Assembly: GCA_900471605.1 (NCBI GenBank)
Contig: UCEY01000021.1
Location: 199 to 64,198 of the forward strand
DNA from: Hyphomicrobiales bacterium
GTDB taxonomy: Bacteria; Pseudomonadota; Alphaproteobacteria; Rhizobiales; Rhizobiaceae
Direction of reading: 5' to 3'
Length of the DNA: 64,000 bases
Shown in pieces: positions 46,951 through 55,633 of this stretch. Under the pieces are notes generated by a model. It saw only the letters and a program-made list of their open reading frames with translations. It did no database searches and was not told the origin of the DNA. Every line of letters starts with the position of its first letter. The stretch's first letter is position 1. A program made the position numbers and the translations under genes.

Positions 46951-47451
46951 TCAGAAATCCTCGGAGGTGCCGAATGTTGCTGCTATGCGGCCAAGCACGG
47001 CAATGAGCACGGCCTTGTCTTCGCCGGCGATCTCGTCGAGGCGGAGCTCGTGGACAACAGCGATCGCGTGCAGCCGCTCCTGCATCTGGCGACCCTCTTC
47101 GGTGAGCCTGACGCTGTAGCTGCGCTGGTCATCCGGGTTCCAGCGGCGCTCGATCAGCCCGCGATTGGAAAGCGCCTTGAGGCTGGAGGTCAGCGTCGAG
47201 CGGTCGCGGCCGCAGGTGCGGCTGAGTTCCGAGGGCGTCATGCTTTCGCGCTCCGCAAGCACCGTCAGAAGCGCATACCAGCCGGGCTTGAGATCCTCCT
47301 TTCCCGCGGCCTTGGCAAACCCCTGGAACGACGTTTCCTGCGCCACGCGCAGATGATAGCCGATAAGATTCTGGAACAGGGCTGGAACGGACATTCCGCC
47401 GTCTGCAGGCGTCGCCAGCATGTTCCGATCCATCGATGACTCTGCTACCAT
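46951..47451 (-). CDS. MarR family transcriptional regulator
   Basis: A 166-residue winged-helix protein: WYALLTVLAERESMTPSELS, RTCGRDRSTLTSSLKALSNR, GLIERRWNPDDQRSYSVRLT (wing) and helices LDEIAGEDKAVLIAVLGRIA. Start at ATG 47451; ATG 47433 is possible. Convergent with coxM. A perfect TTTGATATCAAA dyad lies 56 bp upstream of its start, so autoregulation is likely. Confidence 0.88.
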   Translation of the reverse strand: MVAESSMDRNMLATPADGGMSVPALFQNLIGYHLRVAQETSFQGFAKAAGKEDLKPGWYALLTVLAERESMTPSELSRTCGRDRSTLTSSLKALSNRGLIERRWNPDDQRSYSVRLTEEGRQMQERLHAIAVVHELRLDEIAGEDKAVLIAVLGRIAATFGTSEDF

Positions 47452-47506
47452 CTCCCCTTCCTCCTATGCTAAAAGCTAATAGAAGTGGGGAGAGGCGGCA
47501 AGATAG

Positions 47507-47518
47507 TTTGATATCAAA
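47507..47518. promoter_or_regulatory. Candidate MarR operator
   Basis: A perfect 12-bp palindrome TTTGATATCAAA in the upstream region of the marR-type gene. TTGATATCAA-type dyads are common for MarR proteins. Confidence 0.5.
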
Positions 47519-48031
47519 TTATTTGGCTGGCATTCGCACTGGTGGCATTCGAGATCTCTGTTGCAAGACGGAAGTTTCGGGGATTAGGGCTTGGACTGCA
47601 GAATGCCGTTACCTGAATGCGCGCGGAGAGCCATCAACATTCCGGCCGTGTATTTCATGCCCGCCTCCCACCATTCGCGATGGCACATTGGAGGCGAGCG
47701 TTGAGTTTGACGCGTGATCAGCCTATCAGGGCCGTCACGAAGGCGACCGCATAAAAACCTATGATGATCAGGCAAGCGGCGGCCAGCAGGAGGGCTGGAA
47801 TACTGTTCATGACGTCCTTTCCATGCCAGCCCCCCTTAACGCGCCGCAAGCCCGGAATATCCCTTTGAACCGGTTTACGGTCCGCAAAGGTTAACGATTT
47901 CTTGCTGTATATTAGGACTGATGAAATCAAGACGTGACGGCTTGATGCGGCGCGCGCGGCATGATCTCTTGAAGCCGAAATCCTGAGCCGCGACAGGGGC
48001 TTGAGCAGTATTTTTCAGTGACGAGGGTGCC
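47519..48031. other. Long intergenic region between marR-type gene and ggt
   Basis: About 510 bp with no gene I can support on either strand except the tiny membrane peptide at 47718-47810. The right end (TATATTAGG near 47907) probably carries the promoter for the gamma-glutamyltransferase gene. Confidence 0.5.
47718..47810 (-). CDS. Possible 30-residue single-span membrane peptide
   Basis: From an ATG at 47810 the frame encodes MNSIPALLLAAACLIIIGFY, then AVAFVTALIG: a single hydrophobic helix with almost no soluble part, as in small membrane peptides of bacteria. AAGGACG lies three bases upstream. The frame continues upstream without a stop, but that part is not convincing. Too short for family recognition. 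Confidence 0.4.
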   Translation of the reverse strand: MNSIPALLLAAACLIIIGFYAVAFVTALIG

Positions 48032-49624
48032 ATGAGAGACTTCGAATTACCGGGCCGTTCGCTCGCCGTTGGCCGCACTGCGATGGCCGCCACCTCCCAG
48101 CCGCTGGCGACGCTCACCGCCATCGATATCCTGCGAAACGGCGGCAATGCCGTGGATGCGGCGGTTGCGGCATGCGCCGTGCAGTGTGTCGTCGAAGCCG
48201 GTTCGACCGGGATCGGCGGCGATTGTTTCGCTCTCCTTTCGCTCGGCGGCACGGATGAGATTCTGGCTTATAATGGGTCAGGCCGGGCACCGGCTGCCGC
48301 AACCGTGGAGCATCTCCGTTCGCTCGGCGTCACCAGTCTCACCCGTACCTCGCCGCACACGATCACCGTGCCGGGCGCGGTGGATGCCTGGACGCGTCTG
48401 GTGGCCGATCATGGTCGCATGAAGATGGCCGATATCCTCGCTCCCGCGATCAAGCTTGCGCGCGATGGCTATGTTCTGCCGCCACGCACGGCCCACGATC
48501 TTGCCGCCCAGGCGGAGATCCTGAAGGGTGATCCGGCCGCGCGCCGCGTCTTCCTCGTCGATGGCGAAGCGCCGCCGGCCGGCACGATCCAGTATCAGAA
48601 GCAGCTCGCCGACACGCTGGAAGCCATTGGCCGGGAGGGTCGGGACGCTTTCTACCGCGGCCCGATCGCGGCCGGCATGGTAAGTTACCTCAACAGCATC
48701 GGGGCGCTTCACACGCTCGAAGATTTTGCCAATGCCGAGGGCGAATACGTGAAGCCGATCAAGACGGTCTTTCGCGGCCACGAAATCCACGAATGCCCGC
48801 CGAACGGCCAGGGTATCATCGCGTTGATGATTCTCAACATCCTGTCGCATTTTCCCGGCAAGGGCGATCCGCTGGCGCCGGAGCGGCTGCATGTCGAGGT
48901 CGAGGCGACGCGGCTTGCTTATGCGGCGCGCAACCGTTTCCTTGCCGATCCGGCCAAGGTCGACGTGCCGGTCGATTACCTGCTGTCCGATGAGCTCGCC
49001 AGGGAGCTCGCCGGCATGATCGATCCCGACAGGGCGATCGAGAACCTGCCGGCCTTCGACGAAGTGCCGCATAAGGACACCATCTATCTCTCGGTCGTCG
49101 ATCAGGATCGCAACGCGATCAGCTTCATCAACTCGATCTTCTTCGTTTACGGCAGCGGTCATATGGACCCGAAAAGCGGTGTGATGTTCCACAACCGGGG
49201 CTTCAGCTTTTCGCTCGATCCGGATCACCCGAACGCGATCGCGCCGGGCAAGCGGCCGATGCACACGATCATTCCCGGCATGGTGACGAAGGATGGTCGC
49301 GCGGTCATGCCGTTCGGCGTCATGGGCGGCCAGTATCAGGCCATGGGGCACGCCCATTTCCTGTCCAAGGTCTTCGACTACGGCATGGATCTGCAGAGCG
49401 CCATCGACCTGCCGCGCCTGTTCCCGCTGCCTGGCACCAGCCAGGTCGAGATGGAAGCTCGGCTGCGCAACACGATCGGCCCGGAATTCACCAAACGCGG
49501 TTTTGAGGTGAAAAAGCCGGAATCGGCGATGGGCGGCGCCCAGGCGATCTGGATCGACTGGGAGGCCGGTGTGCTCAAGGGCGGTTCCGACCCCCGCAAG
49601 GACGGCATGGCTCTCGGCATCTGA
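48032..49624 (+). CDS. Gamma-glutamyltransferase family protein
   Basis: A 530-residue Ntn-hydrolase precursor: MAATSQPLATLTAIDILRNG, CVVEAGSTGIGGDCFALLSL, VDAWTRLVADHGRMKMADIL. The small subunit would begin at the Thr of HKDTIYLSVVDQDRNAISFI (about residue 351). No signal peptide is evident, unlike classical periplasmic GGT, so it may be a cytoplasmic or specialised acylase/GGT-like enzyme. Ends with GGSDPRKDGMALGI, the usual GGT tail. Confidence 0.88.
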   Translation: MRDFELPGRSLAVGRTAMAATSQPLATLTAIDILRNGGNAVDAAVAACAVQCVVEAGSTGIGGDCFALLSLGGTDEILAYNGSGRAPAAATVEHLRSLGVTSLTRTSPHTITVPGAVDAWTRLVADHGRMKMADILAPAIKLARDGYVLPPRTAHDLAAQAEILKGDPAARRVFLVDGEAPPAGTIQYQKQLADTLEAIGREGRDAFYRGPIAAGMVSYLNSIGALHTLEDFANAEGEYVKPIKTVFRGHEIHECPPNGQGIIALMILNILSHFPGKGDPLAPERLHVEVEATRLAYAARNRFLADPAKVDVPVDYLLSDELARELAGMIDPDRAIENLPAFDEVPHKDTIYLSVVDQDRNAISFINSIFFVYGSGHMDPKSGVMFHNRGFSFSLDPDHPNAIAPGKRPMHTIIPGMVTKDGRAVMPFGVMGGQYQAMGHAHFLSKVFDYGMDLQSAIDLPRLFPLPGTSQVEMEARLRNTIGPEFTKRGFEVKKPESAMGGAQAIWIDWEAGVLKGGSDPRKDGMALGI

Positions 49625-49689
49625 GCCTGCCCCCTCCCAATTCGATCAAGATATTTTGCGGAATATAACGCTAGTCAAAACCTCTCCAT

Positions 49690-49713
49690 CGAGATATCCA
49701 GATGAATATCTCG
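49690..49713. promoter_or_regulatory. Mo-box-like palindrome upstream of modA
   Basis: Arms CGAGATAT and ATATCTCG separated by CCAGATGA. Same design as the element before modB at 51533 (shared CGANATATCCAG...TGATAT core). ModE/MopA-type molybdate regulators bind TATA-rich dyads of this sort upstream of mod genes. It lies 23 bp before the modA start codon. Confidence 0.75.
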
Positions 49714-49736
49714 TTTATGGATTGGAGAGGAAAATC

Positions 49737-50531
49737 ATGAACATTCATCGTCGTTCCTGGGTCAAGCTCGCGGTGGCGTCGGCGGCTGCCGCTTTCGTTG
49801 CGCTTGCCTCTTTCGCCGCTCCCGCGGCGGCGCAGGAAAAAGTCACGGTCTTTGCGGCAGCCAGCATGAAAAACGCGCTCGACAACGCCAACAAGGCCTG
49901 GGCTGTTCAAGGGGGCAAGGACGTCACCGTTTCCTATGCCGCGAGCTCGGCGCTTGCCAAACAGATCGAAAGCGGCGCTCCGGCCGATATCTTCATTTCG
50001 GCCGATCTCGACTGGATGAAATACGTCTCCGACAAGAAGCTCGTGAAGGAAGACACCAAGTTCAACTGGCTCGGCAACCGCATCGTCCTGGTCGCGGCCA
50101 AGGACGCGGCCAAACCGGTGGATATCAAGCCGGGCTTCGATCTTGCCGGGCTGCTCAAGGGCGGCAGGCTCGCGATGGGCGAGCCCAATTCGGTTCCGGC
50201 GGGCAAATACGGCAAGGCGGCGCTTGAAAAGCTGGGCGCCTGGTCGGCCGTCGAGAAAAGCGTCGCCAGCGCCGAAAGCGTGCGTGCGGCGCTGGCCCTG
50301 GTTTCCCGCGGCGAAGCGCCCTACGGCATCGTCTATCAGACGGACGCGGCGGCCGACCCGGGTGTTGCCATCGTCGGCACCTTCCCGGCCGATACCCATC
50401 CGCCGATCGTCTATCCCATCGCCATCCTGTCGGAATCGAAGTCCAAGGATGCCGCCGCCTATCTCGACTATCTGAAGTCCGCCAAGGCAGCACCGTTCTT
50501 CGAGAAGGAAGGTTTCACGATCCTGAAGTAA
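49737..50531 (+). CDS. modA: Molybdate ABC transporter substrate-binding protein
   Basis: A 264-residue periplasmic binding protein: signal peptide (LAVASAAAAFVALASFAAPA), then EKVTVFAAASMKNALDNANK, VSYAASSALAKQIESGAPAD, MGEPNSVPAGKYGKAALEKL and GEAPYGIVYQTDA, the ModA ligand-site pattern. It binds molybdate or tungstate for ModBC. The ATG at 49737 follows GGAGAGG. It has its own terminator and is separated from modBC by about 1 kb. Confidence 0.96.
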   Translation: MNIHRRSWVKLAVASAAAAFVALASFAAPAAAQEKVTVFAAASMKNALDNANKAWAVQGGKDVTVSYAASSALAKQIESGAPADIFISADLDWMKYVSDKKLVKEDTKFNWLGNRIVLVAAKDAAKPVDIKPGFDLAGLLKGGRLAMGEPNSVPAGKYGKAALEKLGAWSAVEKSVASAESVRAALALVSRGEAPYGIVYQTDAAADPGVAIVGTFPADTHPPIVYPIAILSESKSKDAAAYLDYLKSAKAAPFFEKEGFTILK

Positions 50532-50559
50532 GCGCCCTCGCTTCAACGATGCGCATCGA

Positions 50560-50590
50560 AACGGCCCCGCAAAGGGGCCGTTTTTGGTTT
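50560..50590 (+). terminator. Intrinsic terminator after modA
   Basis: Stem ACGGCCCC / GGGGCCGT with loop GCAAA, followed by TTTTT. It ends the modA unit, so the downstream genes need their own promoters. Confidence 0.9.
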
Positions 50591-50826
50591 CGGGAGCAGC
50601 CGTTTCTCAAGCGGGCCGTCGTTCGCGCTCGGCCCGAATCTCTATTTCAACGGACATCACGTAGTTTTTTGTTCTCGATTCCCGAACATTCCGTTTGGAA
50701 ATCACGACCTACCGGCCGCAAACACGGATCCCTATTTCAATAACCAGAAGCAAGGCAACCTGCTTCGCCAGACTACCATAGGAAGCCGGCTCCCAACGGC
50801 TCCGTTTATCAGTTGAGGAATACGAA

Positions 50827-51054
50827 ATGAAAATCCTTCTTTCCACGTTTGCCGCAGCCATGATCGCTTCGGCTTCCTTCGCCGGCGCAGCGCTTGCAGA
50901 AGGCGATTATTATCAGGGTGCTTCCAAGGCACAGGCAACCGTCCAGACGAGCGGCAAGGTCGATAACGTCAGGACCGGCAGTATCGAACAGGCCCGCGAC
51001 AACGACAGCCGCAATGGCCCGATCTTCCAGCATCAAAGCCGCGACAACCGTTAA
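50827..51054 (+). CDS. Small secreted protein, tandem paralogue A
   Basis: A 75-residue product: signal peptide (MKILLSTFAAAMIASASFAG) with cleavage after ALA, leaving EGDYYQGASKAQATVQTSGK and a polar C-terminus ending HQSRDNR. It shares EGDYYxGASKxQ, a VRTGSI stretch and the RDNR end with the gene 89 bp downstream. No cysteine, no recognised domain. A GAGGAATACG site precedes the ATG. Probably periplasmic; function unknown. Confidence 0.8.
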   Translation: MKILLSTFAAAMIASASFAGAALAEGDYYQGASKAQATVQTSGKVDNVRTGSIEQARDNDSRNGPIFQHQSRDNR

Positions 51055-51143
51055 CCGGCGCAGCTCATTCAAGACACCGAACGTCGTCCCGCAGGCAGGT
51101 CGCAAACTTTAGCCCACGGACGAACTCTGAAAGGACGAAGACA

Positions 51144-51371
51144 ATGAAGACTTCCATCTCCGCTATTGCCGCCATGATCGCCGCCGCTTCCTTCGCGGGT
51201 ACGGCTCTTGCCGAAGGCGATTATTATGAAGGCGCATCGAAAAGCCAGGTTTCGGCGCAGGTTGACAAAGGCAATGTCGACAGCGTCCGCACCGGCAGCA
51301 TCCAGGTTCGCGACAACGATCGCCGGGAAAGCCGGTCGATCTTCGGCAATACGACACGCGACAACCGTTAA
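51144..51371 (+). CDS. Small secreted protein, tandem paralogue B
   Basis: A 75-residue paralogue of the preceding gene: signal peptide (MKTSISAIAAMIAAASFAGT), mature EGDYYEGASKSQVSAQVDKG, then VDSVRTGSIQVRDNDRRESR and end TTRDNR. Equal length and colinear similarity indicate a recent tandem duplication. AAGGACGAAG precedes the ATG. Confidence 0.8.
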   Translation: MKTSISAIAAMIAAASFAGTALAEGDYYEGASKSQVSAQVDKGNVDSVRTGSIQVRDNDRRESRSIFGNTTRDNR

Positions 51372-51532
51372 TTTTCAGCATGTCGGGACCAGGGCTCTGC
51401 GGCCCTAGTTCGCGAACCGTCTTGTGAATGCGATGGTGCAGGGAGAGCAGCGGTCAATCCGGCGCTCTCCCACCGCTTTTCTCCAGTGCCCTCCATAACT
51501 TTCCCGCCAGGACCTAGCCATCCGACCTGTCT

Positions 51533-51556
51533 CGATATATCCAGGGTGATATATTG
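51533..51556. promoter_or_regulatory. Mo-box-like palindrome upstream of modBC
   Basis: Arms CGATATAT and ATATATTG around CCAGGGTG, one mismatch in the dyad. Aligned without gaps to the element at 49690, 18 of 24 positions agree. It lies 26 bp before the modB start, which implies that the separated modA and modBC units keep common molybdate control. Confidence 0.75.
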
Positions 51557-51582
51557 CTTGTGACCGCGGATGGGATCGGCGT

Positions 51583-52284
51583 TTGGACTGGCTTGTGTTG
51601 AGTGACGGGGAATGGACGGCGATCAGGCTCAGCCTGAAGGTTTCCGCCGTCGCGATGATCGTCAGCCTGCCGTTCGGAATTGCCGTCGCCTATTTGCTTG
51701 CCCGCGGAAAATTCTGGGGCAGGTCGATCCTCAACGGTATCGTCCATCTGCCGCTCATCCTGCCGCCGGTCGTCGTCGGTTTCCTGCTGCTGGTCCTGTT
51801 CGGGCGGCGCGGCGTGATCGGCGCCTTTCTCAACGAATATCTCGGGATCGTTCTTTCCTTCCGGTGGACGGGAGCAGCGCTCGCCTGCGGCGTCATGGGC
51901 TTCCCGCTGATGGTTCGCTCAATCCGGCTGTCGATCGAAGCTGTCGACCGCAGGCTGGAAGAGGCGGCCGGCACGCTCGGTGCCGGGCCTGCCTGGGTTT
52001 TTCTAACCGTGACACTGCCGCTTATCCTGCCGGGCGTCATCGCCGGCATGATCCTCGCTTTTGCGAAAGCGATGGGCGAATTCGGCGCGACGATTACCTT
52101 CGTCTCCAACATTCCCGGCGAAACCCAGACGCTCTCGGCGGCGATCTACACATTCACGCAGGTGCCGGGCGGTGATGCCGGCGCGATGCGGCTGACGCTG
52201 GTCGCGATCGTCATCTCGTTTGCGGCGCTGCTTGCCTCCGAATTGATGGCCTATCTGGTCGGGAAAAGGGTTCATATCGAATGA
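51583..52284 (+). CDS. modB: Molybdate ABC transporter permease
   Basis: A 233-residue membrane protein from a TTG start ([20 protein letters not shown], the usual ModB N-terminus). Five to six helices and the EAA loop region ([40 protein letters not shown]) are present. It overlaps modC by 4 bp. Confidence 0.95.
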   Translation: MDWLVLSDGEWTAIRLSLKVSAVAMIVSLPFGIAVAYLLARGKFWGRSILNGIVHLPLILPPVVVGFLLLVLFGRRGVIGAFLNEYLGIVLSFRWTGAALACGVMGFPLMVRSIRLSIEAVDRRLEEAAGTLGAGPAWVFLTVTLPLILPGVIAGMILAFAKAMGEFGATITFVSNIPGETQTLSAAIYTFTQVPGGDAGAMRLTLVAIVISFAALLASELMAYLVGKRVHIE

Positions 52285-53342
52285 CCCTGATCGTCGAGGC
52301 GCAACAGACGCTGGGGGAGTTTGTCCTCGACGCGGGCTTTACGTCCGATGGTGGCGTGACGGCGCTGTTCGGGGCTTCCGGCTCTGGCAAGACCTCGCTT
52401 GTGCGGGTGATCGCGGGGCTTTCCAAGCCGGATCATGGGCGGCTGATGGTCGATGGGGAAGTGCTGCTGGACACCGAAAACCGCATCTTCGTGCCAAAAC
52501 ACAAGCGCCGTTTCGGCTACGTTTTTCAGGAAGGCCGGCTTTTCCCCCATCTCTCCGTCCGCCAGAACCTGAACTATGGCCGCTGGTTCGCGCCGAAGAC
52601 CACCCGGCTCGAGAATTTCGATCATATCGTCGAGCTTCTCGGAATAGCTACGCTGCTGGAGCGTCGGCCCGGCAAACTCTCGGGCGGGGAAAAACAGCGT
52701 GTCGCGATCGGTCGGGCGCTGCTGTCTGCCCCGCGCCTCCTTCTGATGGACGAACCGCTTGCCGCGCTCGACGACCAGCGCAAGGCGGAAATCCTGCCCT
52801 ATCTTGAACGCCTGCGCGACGAGACCTCGACGCCGATCGTCTATGTCAGCCACTCTGTACCTGAAGTCGCTCGGCTCGCCGACAAGGTGGTGATGATGAA
52901 GGACGGGCGGGTCGAGGCGGTCGGCACGCCCTCCGAGGTCCTGTCGCTGCCCTCGGCCGACCGGAGGGATTCCGGAGCGGTGCTGACCGGCATGGTCGAG
53001 ACGATCGACATCCCGCACCGGCTGGCAACGATCAGGCTTTCGCAGGCGCGGATCATCGTGCCGAATGCTTGGGTCGAAGAGGGCAGAAGCGTGCGGGTGC
53101 ATATCCCCGAACGCGACGTCATGGTCGCCACCCGGCGGCCGGAGGGCCTGAGTGCCCTCAACATCCTTGAGGGCAAGATCGCCGCGATCGAGCCGGACGG
53201 CGACGGCATGGTCCGCATCCGCATCCGCTGCGGCGAAGACATGGTGCTGGCCCGTATCACCGCGCTCTCCGTCGAACGCCTGGAACTCAAGCTCGAAAAA
53301 CCGGTTTTTGCGGTGATCAAGACGGTGGCGCTGGAGCGGTAG
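52281..53342 (+). CDS. modC: Molybdate ABC transporter ATP-binding protein
   Basis: A 353-residue ATPase: Walker A GASGSGKT (31-38), signature [20 protein letters not shown], Walker [15 protein letters not shown] and switch His in [16 protein letters not shown]-terminal MOP/TOBE molybdate-binding domain follows ([20 protein letters not shown]). Energises uptake through ModB. Confidence 0.96.
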   Translation: MTLIVEAQQTLGEFVLDAGFTSDGGVTALFGASGSGKTSLVRVIAGLSKPDHGRLMVDGEVLLDTENRIFVPKHKRRFGYVFQEGRLFPHLSVRQNLNYGRWFAPKTTRLENFDHIVELLGIATLLERRPGKLSGGEKQRVAIGRALLSAPRLLLMDEPLAALDDQRKAEILPYLERLRDETSTPIVYVSHSVPEVARLADKVVMMKDGRVEAVGTPSEVLSLPSADRRDSGAVLTGMVETIDIPHRLATIRLSQARIIVPNAWVEEGRSVRVHIPERDVMVATRRPEGLSALNILEGKIAAIEPDGDGMVRIRIRCGEDMVLARITALSVERLELKLEKPVFAVIKTVALER

Positions 53343-53383
53343 CTTGGGTTGATCTTGAGCGGGTTGTGAACTATAGATTACAC

Positions 53384-53674
53384 ATGATCGAAGTTCGCAA
53401 GGCGGCAGCGTTCTCAAAGTGGTTCGATGAGCTTCGCGACCATACTGCCCGAATGCGTATAGTTGCGCGCATCCGCCGAATGGAAATTGGCAATCTGGGA
53501 GATGTGAAACCGGTGGGCGAGGGCGTCAGCGAGGCGCGCATCGCTTACGGGCCTGGCTATCGGCTCTATTTCGTACAACAGGGCCGTGAAATCGTCATCC
53601 TGCTTTGCGGTGGCGACAAGAGCACCCAGAGCAAGGACATCGCTTTGGCAAAACAGATGGCGAAGGAGATATGA
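53384..53674 (+). CDS. RelE/ParE-superfamily toxin, HigB-like (type II TA)
   Basis: A 96-residue basic protein: FSKWFDELRDHTARMRIVAR, RRMEIGNLGDVKPVGEGVSE, YGPGYRLYFVQQGREIVILL and CGGDKSTQSKDIALAKQM. This is the pattern of TIGR02683-type addiction killer proteins. Start ATG 53384; GTG 53366 is possible. It overlaps the antitoxin gene by ATGA (toxin first, as in hig loci). Likely a ribosome-dependent mRNA interferase by homology. Confidence 0.88.
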   Translation: MIEVRKAAAFSKWFDELRDHTARMRIVARIRRMEIGNLGDVKPVGEGVSEARIAYGPGYRLYFVQQGREIVILLCGGDKSTQSKDIALAKQMAKEI

Positions 53675-53973
53675 ACGTGCCTATCGAAACGACCAAATGG
53701 GATGTGCAGGATTATCTGAAGACGCCCGAAGAGCGCCTTGCCTATCTCGAAGCGGCTTTCGAAGAGGGTGATCCAAAGCTAGTCTCGATTGCTCTGGGCG
53801 ATGTCGCCCGCTCCATGGGGATGACCAATGTCGCCAAGGAAGCGGGCATTACTCGCGAGGCTCTTTACAAGGCTCTGAGTGACAAAGGCGATCCGAAACT
53901 GTCCACTCTTCTGGGCGTCCTGAAGGCGCTGGGCTTGCGCGTCAGGGTCATTTCGGCCGACGAGGCGGCATAA
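53671..53973 (+). CDS. Antitoxin with helix-turn-helix (HigA-like, TIGR02684)
   Basis: A 100-residue protein: DVQDYLKTPEERLAYLEAAF, then VARSMGMTNVAKEAGITREA and LYKALSDKGDPKLSTLLGVL, the HTH of the TIGR02684 antidote family. GAAGGAG precedes the ATG. It neutralises the adjacent toxin and probably represses the pair. Confidence 0.9.
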   Translation: MNVPIETTKWDVQDYLKTPEERLAYLEAAFEEGDPKLVSIALGDVARSMGMTNVAKEAGITREALYKALSDKGDPKLSTLLGVLKALGLRVRVISADEAA

Positions 53974-54161
53974 AGCTTTTGTTTCGACTGAATTCGAACC
54001 TTCCGCAGAAATTTTGCACACGCGTACATTTTGTCACGCGGGTGTTATGAAGCGCCTCTAAACCGCTCCCTGTTGATGATCTTCAGCGCTTTCGGAACCT
54101 CTGGCTGATTGTTCGCCCGGTGTTCTGGAGGAAGCCATTTCGCTCTTCGGGGAGTAAAACC

Positions 54162-55508
54162 ATGACTGTTCTTCCGATACTGAAATCCGCCACGCTCGCG
54201 GCGGTTCTCTTCGCCTCCACCGCGGTCTTCGCCTCAGCCAAGGATGTCACCATCTCCGTGTGGTCCGGCGGTTCCGGTCCGAACGACAACTACCGCACCG
54301 ATGCGTTCGACATCGCTGCCGATATTCTCGAGCGTGAAGCTGCCATCCGCGGCGAACAGCTCAACATCATCGTCCAGAAGACGCCCTATTCGGGCTGGGA
54401 AGACTTCAAGCAGGCCCTGACGCTCGCCGCCGAAGCCAAGAAGGCTCCGAACATCGTCGCCACCGGGCATGAAGACATCGGCCCCTGGGCGCAGGCCGGC
54501 CTCATCGTTCCGGTCGAGAACTTCGTAGACCTCGATTCGTGGCCGATCAGCGACATTTATCCGAACCTGATGGAGATCACCTCCTTCAACGGCGCCGTCT
54601 ACGGCATCCCGCAGGACGCCGAGTCCCGTCCGATGTTCTTCTGGAAGCCCTACATGAAGGCGATCGGTTATACCGATGCCGATATCGAGGCGCTGCCGGC
54701 CAAGGTCGAGAAGGGCGAATACACGCTCAAGAACGTTCTCGAAGACGCCAAGAAGATGCAGGACAAGGGCCTCGTCCAGGCCGGTTACGGCTTCTATCCG
54801 CGTAACAGCAACGGCCCGGACTACTGGCAGTTCTACACGTCCTTCGGCGGCGTGATGGAAGAAGAAGGCAAGCTCGTCTTCGACAAGGCCGCGATGAAGC
54901 GCACCTACCAGTATTTCGCCGATCTCGTGAAGGCCGGCGTCACCAAGAAGAACCATATCGGCATGCCGGGCGACCAGTGGTGGAAGGAAGTCGCAACCGG
55001 CAAGGCCGGCATCTGGCACGGCGGCACCTGGCATTACGCGCGCCTGGTCAACCAGGAAGGCCTCAAGAACTTCTTCGATAACGTCCAGTTCACGCTGATC
55101 CCGGCCGGCGAAGGCGGCAAGGCCAACACGCTGACCCATCCGCTCGCCTACCTGCTGATGGCCGGCCATACCGACGAAGAAACCCGGATCGCCGCCGACC
55201 TGATCAAGATCGCTTCCGAGCCGCGCATCAATGCGCTGCATGCGATCAAGTCGGCCCATCTCGGCATTTCGCCGTCGGAAACCAAGGTCGATCTCTATGC
55301 GGGCGACCGCTGGGCTTCGGAAGCCACCGAGCGCCTGCTGCCGCATGCCAACGCCATGCCGAACAATGCCGATTTCGGCAAGTATTGGACGATCATGTGG
55401 AAGAACCTCGAAGCATCCTGGACGGGTGCCAAGACGGTCGACGCCGCGATCAACGATGCCGAAACCGAGTTGAAGTCGACGCTCGGCGCCGCGATCATCA
55501 TCCGCTGA
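54162..55508 (+). CDS. ABC transporter extracellular solute-binding protein (sugar/glycerol-phosphate type)
   Basis: A 448-residue family-1 binding protein: signal peptide (LKSATLAAVLFASTAVFASA), mature KDVTISVWSGGSGPNDNYRT, hinge and ligand region with AVYGIPQDAESRPMFFWKPY and TGKAGIWHGGTWHYARLVNQ. The ATG at 54162 follows GGGGAG. It starts the importer operon; a hairpin at 55516 follows, often used to give the binding protein higher expression than the permeases. The rest of the operon points to a phosphorylated glycerol or polyol ligand. Confidence 0.9.
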   Translation: MTVLPILKSATLAAVLFASTAVFASAKDVTISVWSGGSGPNDNYRTDAFDIAADILEREAAIRGEQLNIIVQKTPYSGWEDFKQALTLAAEAKKAPNIVATGHEDIGPWAQAGLIVPVENFVDLDSWPISDIYPNLMEITSFNGAVYGIPQDAESRPMFFWKPYMKAIGYTDADIEALPAKVEKGEYTLKNVLEDAKKMQDKGLVQAGYGFYPRNSNGPDYWQFYTSFGGVMEEEGKLVFDKAAMKRTYQYFADLVKAGVTKKNHIGMPGDQWWKEVATGKAGIWHGGTWHYARLVNQEGLKNFFDNVQFTLIPAGEGGKANTLTHPLAYLLMAGHTDEETRIAADLIKIASEPRINALHAIKSAHLGISPSETKVDLYAGDRWASEATERLLPHANAMPNNADFGKYWTIMWKNLEASWTGAKTVDAAINDAETELKSTLGAAIIIR

Positions 55509-55515
55509 TACCAAA

Positions 55516-55545
55516 CGCCTTATCCCCTCACGCGGGGATAAGGCG
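55516..55545 (+). terminator. Intra-operon hairpin (attenuator-like)
   Basis: Perfect 12-bp stem CGCCTTATCCCC / GGGGATAAGGCG with loop TCACGC and no T-tract. A second GC-rich hairpin (CGGGCGGC...GCCGCCCG) lies near 55580-55605. Together they probably stabilise the binding-protein message or partly terminate transcription before the permeases. Confidence 0.7.
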
Positions 55546-55633
55546 CTGCCTGTCCGGGCGAAACTCCTCGCCCTGAACTGCGGGCGGCGCTCGCTCCGCC
55601 GCCCGTACCCAACCCGTATCCCAAGGCTTCCCC

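Noticed and set aside
50827..51371. Toxin or bacteriocin pair
   Set aside because: No cysteines, no double-glycine leader, no immunity or export genes; ordinary Sec signal peptides.
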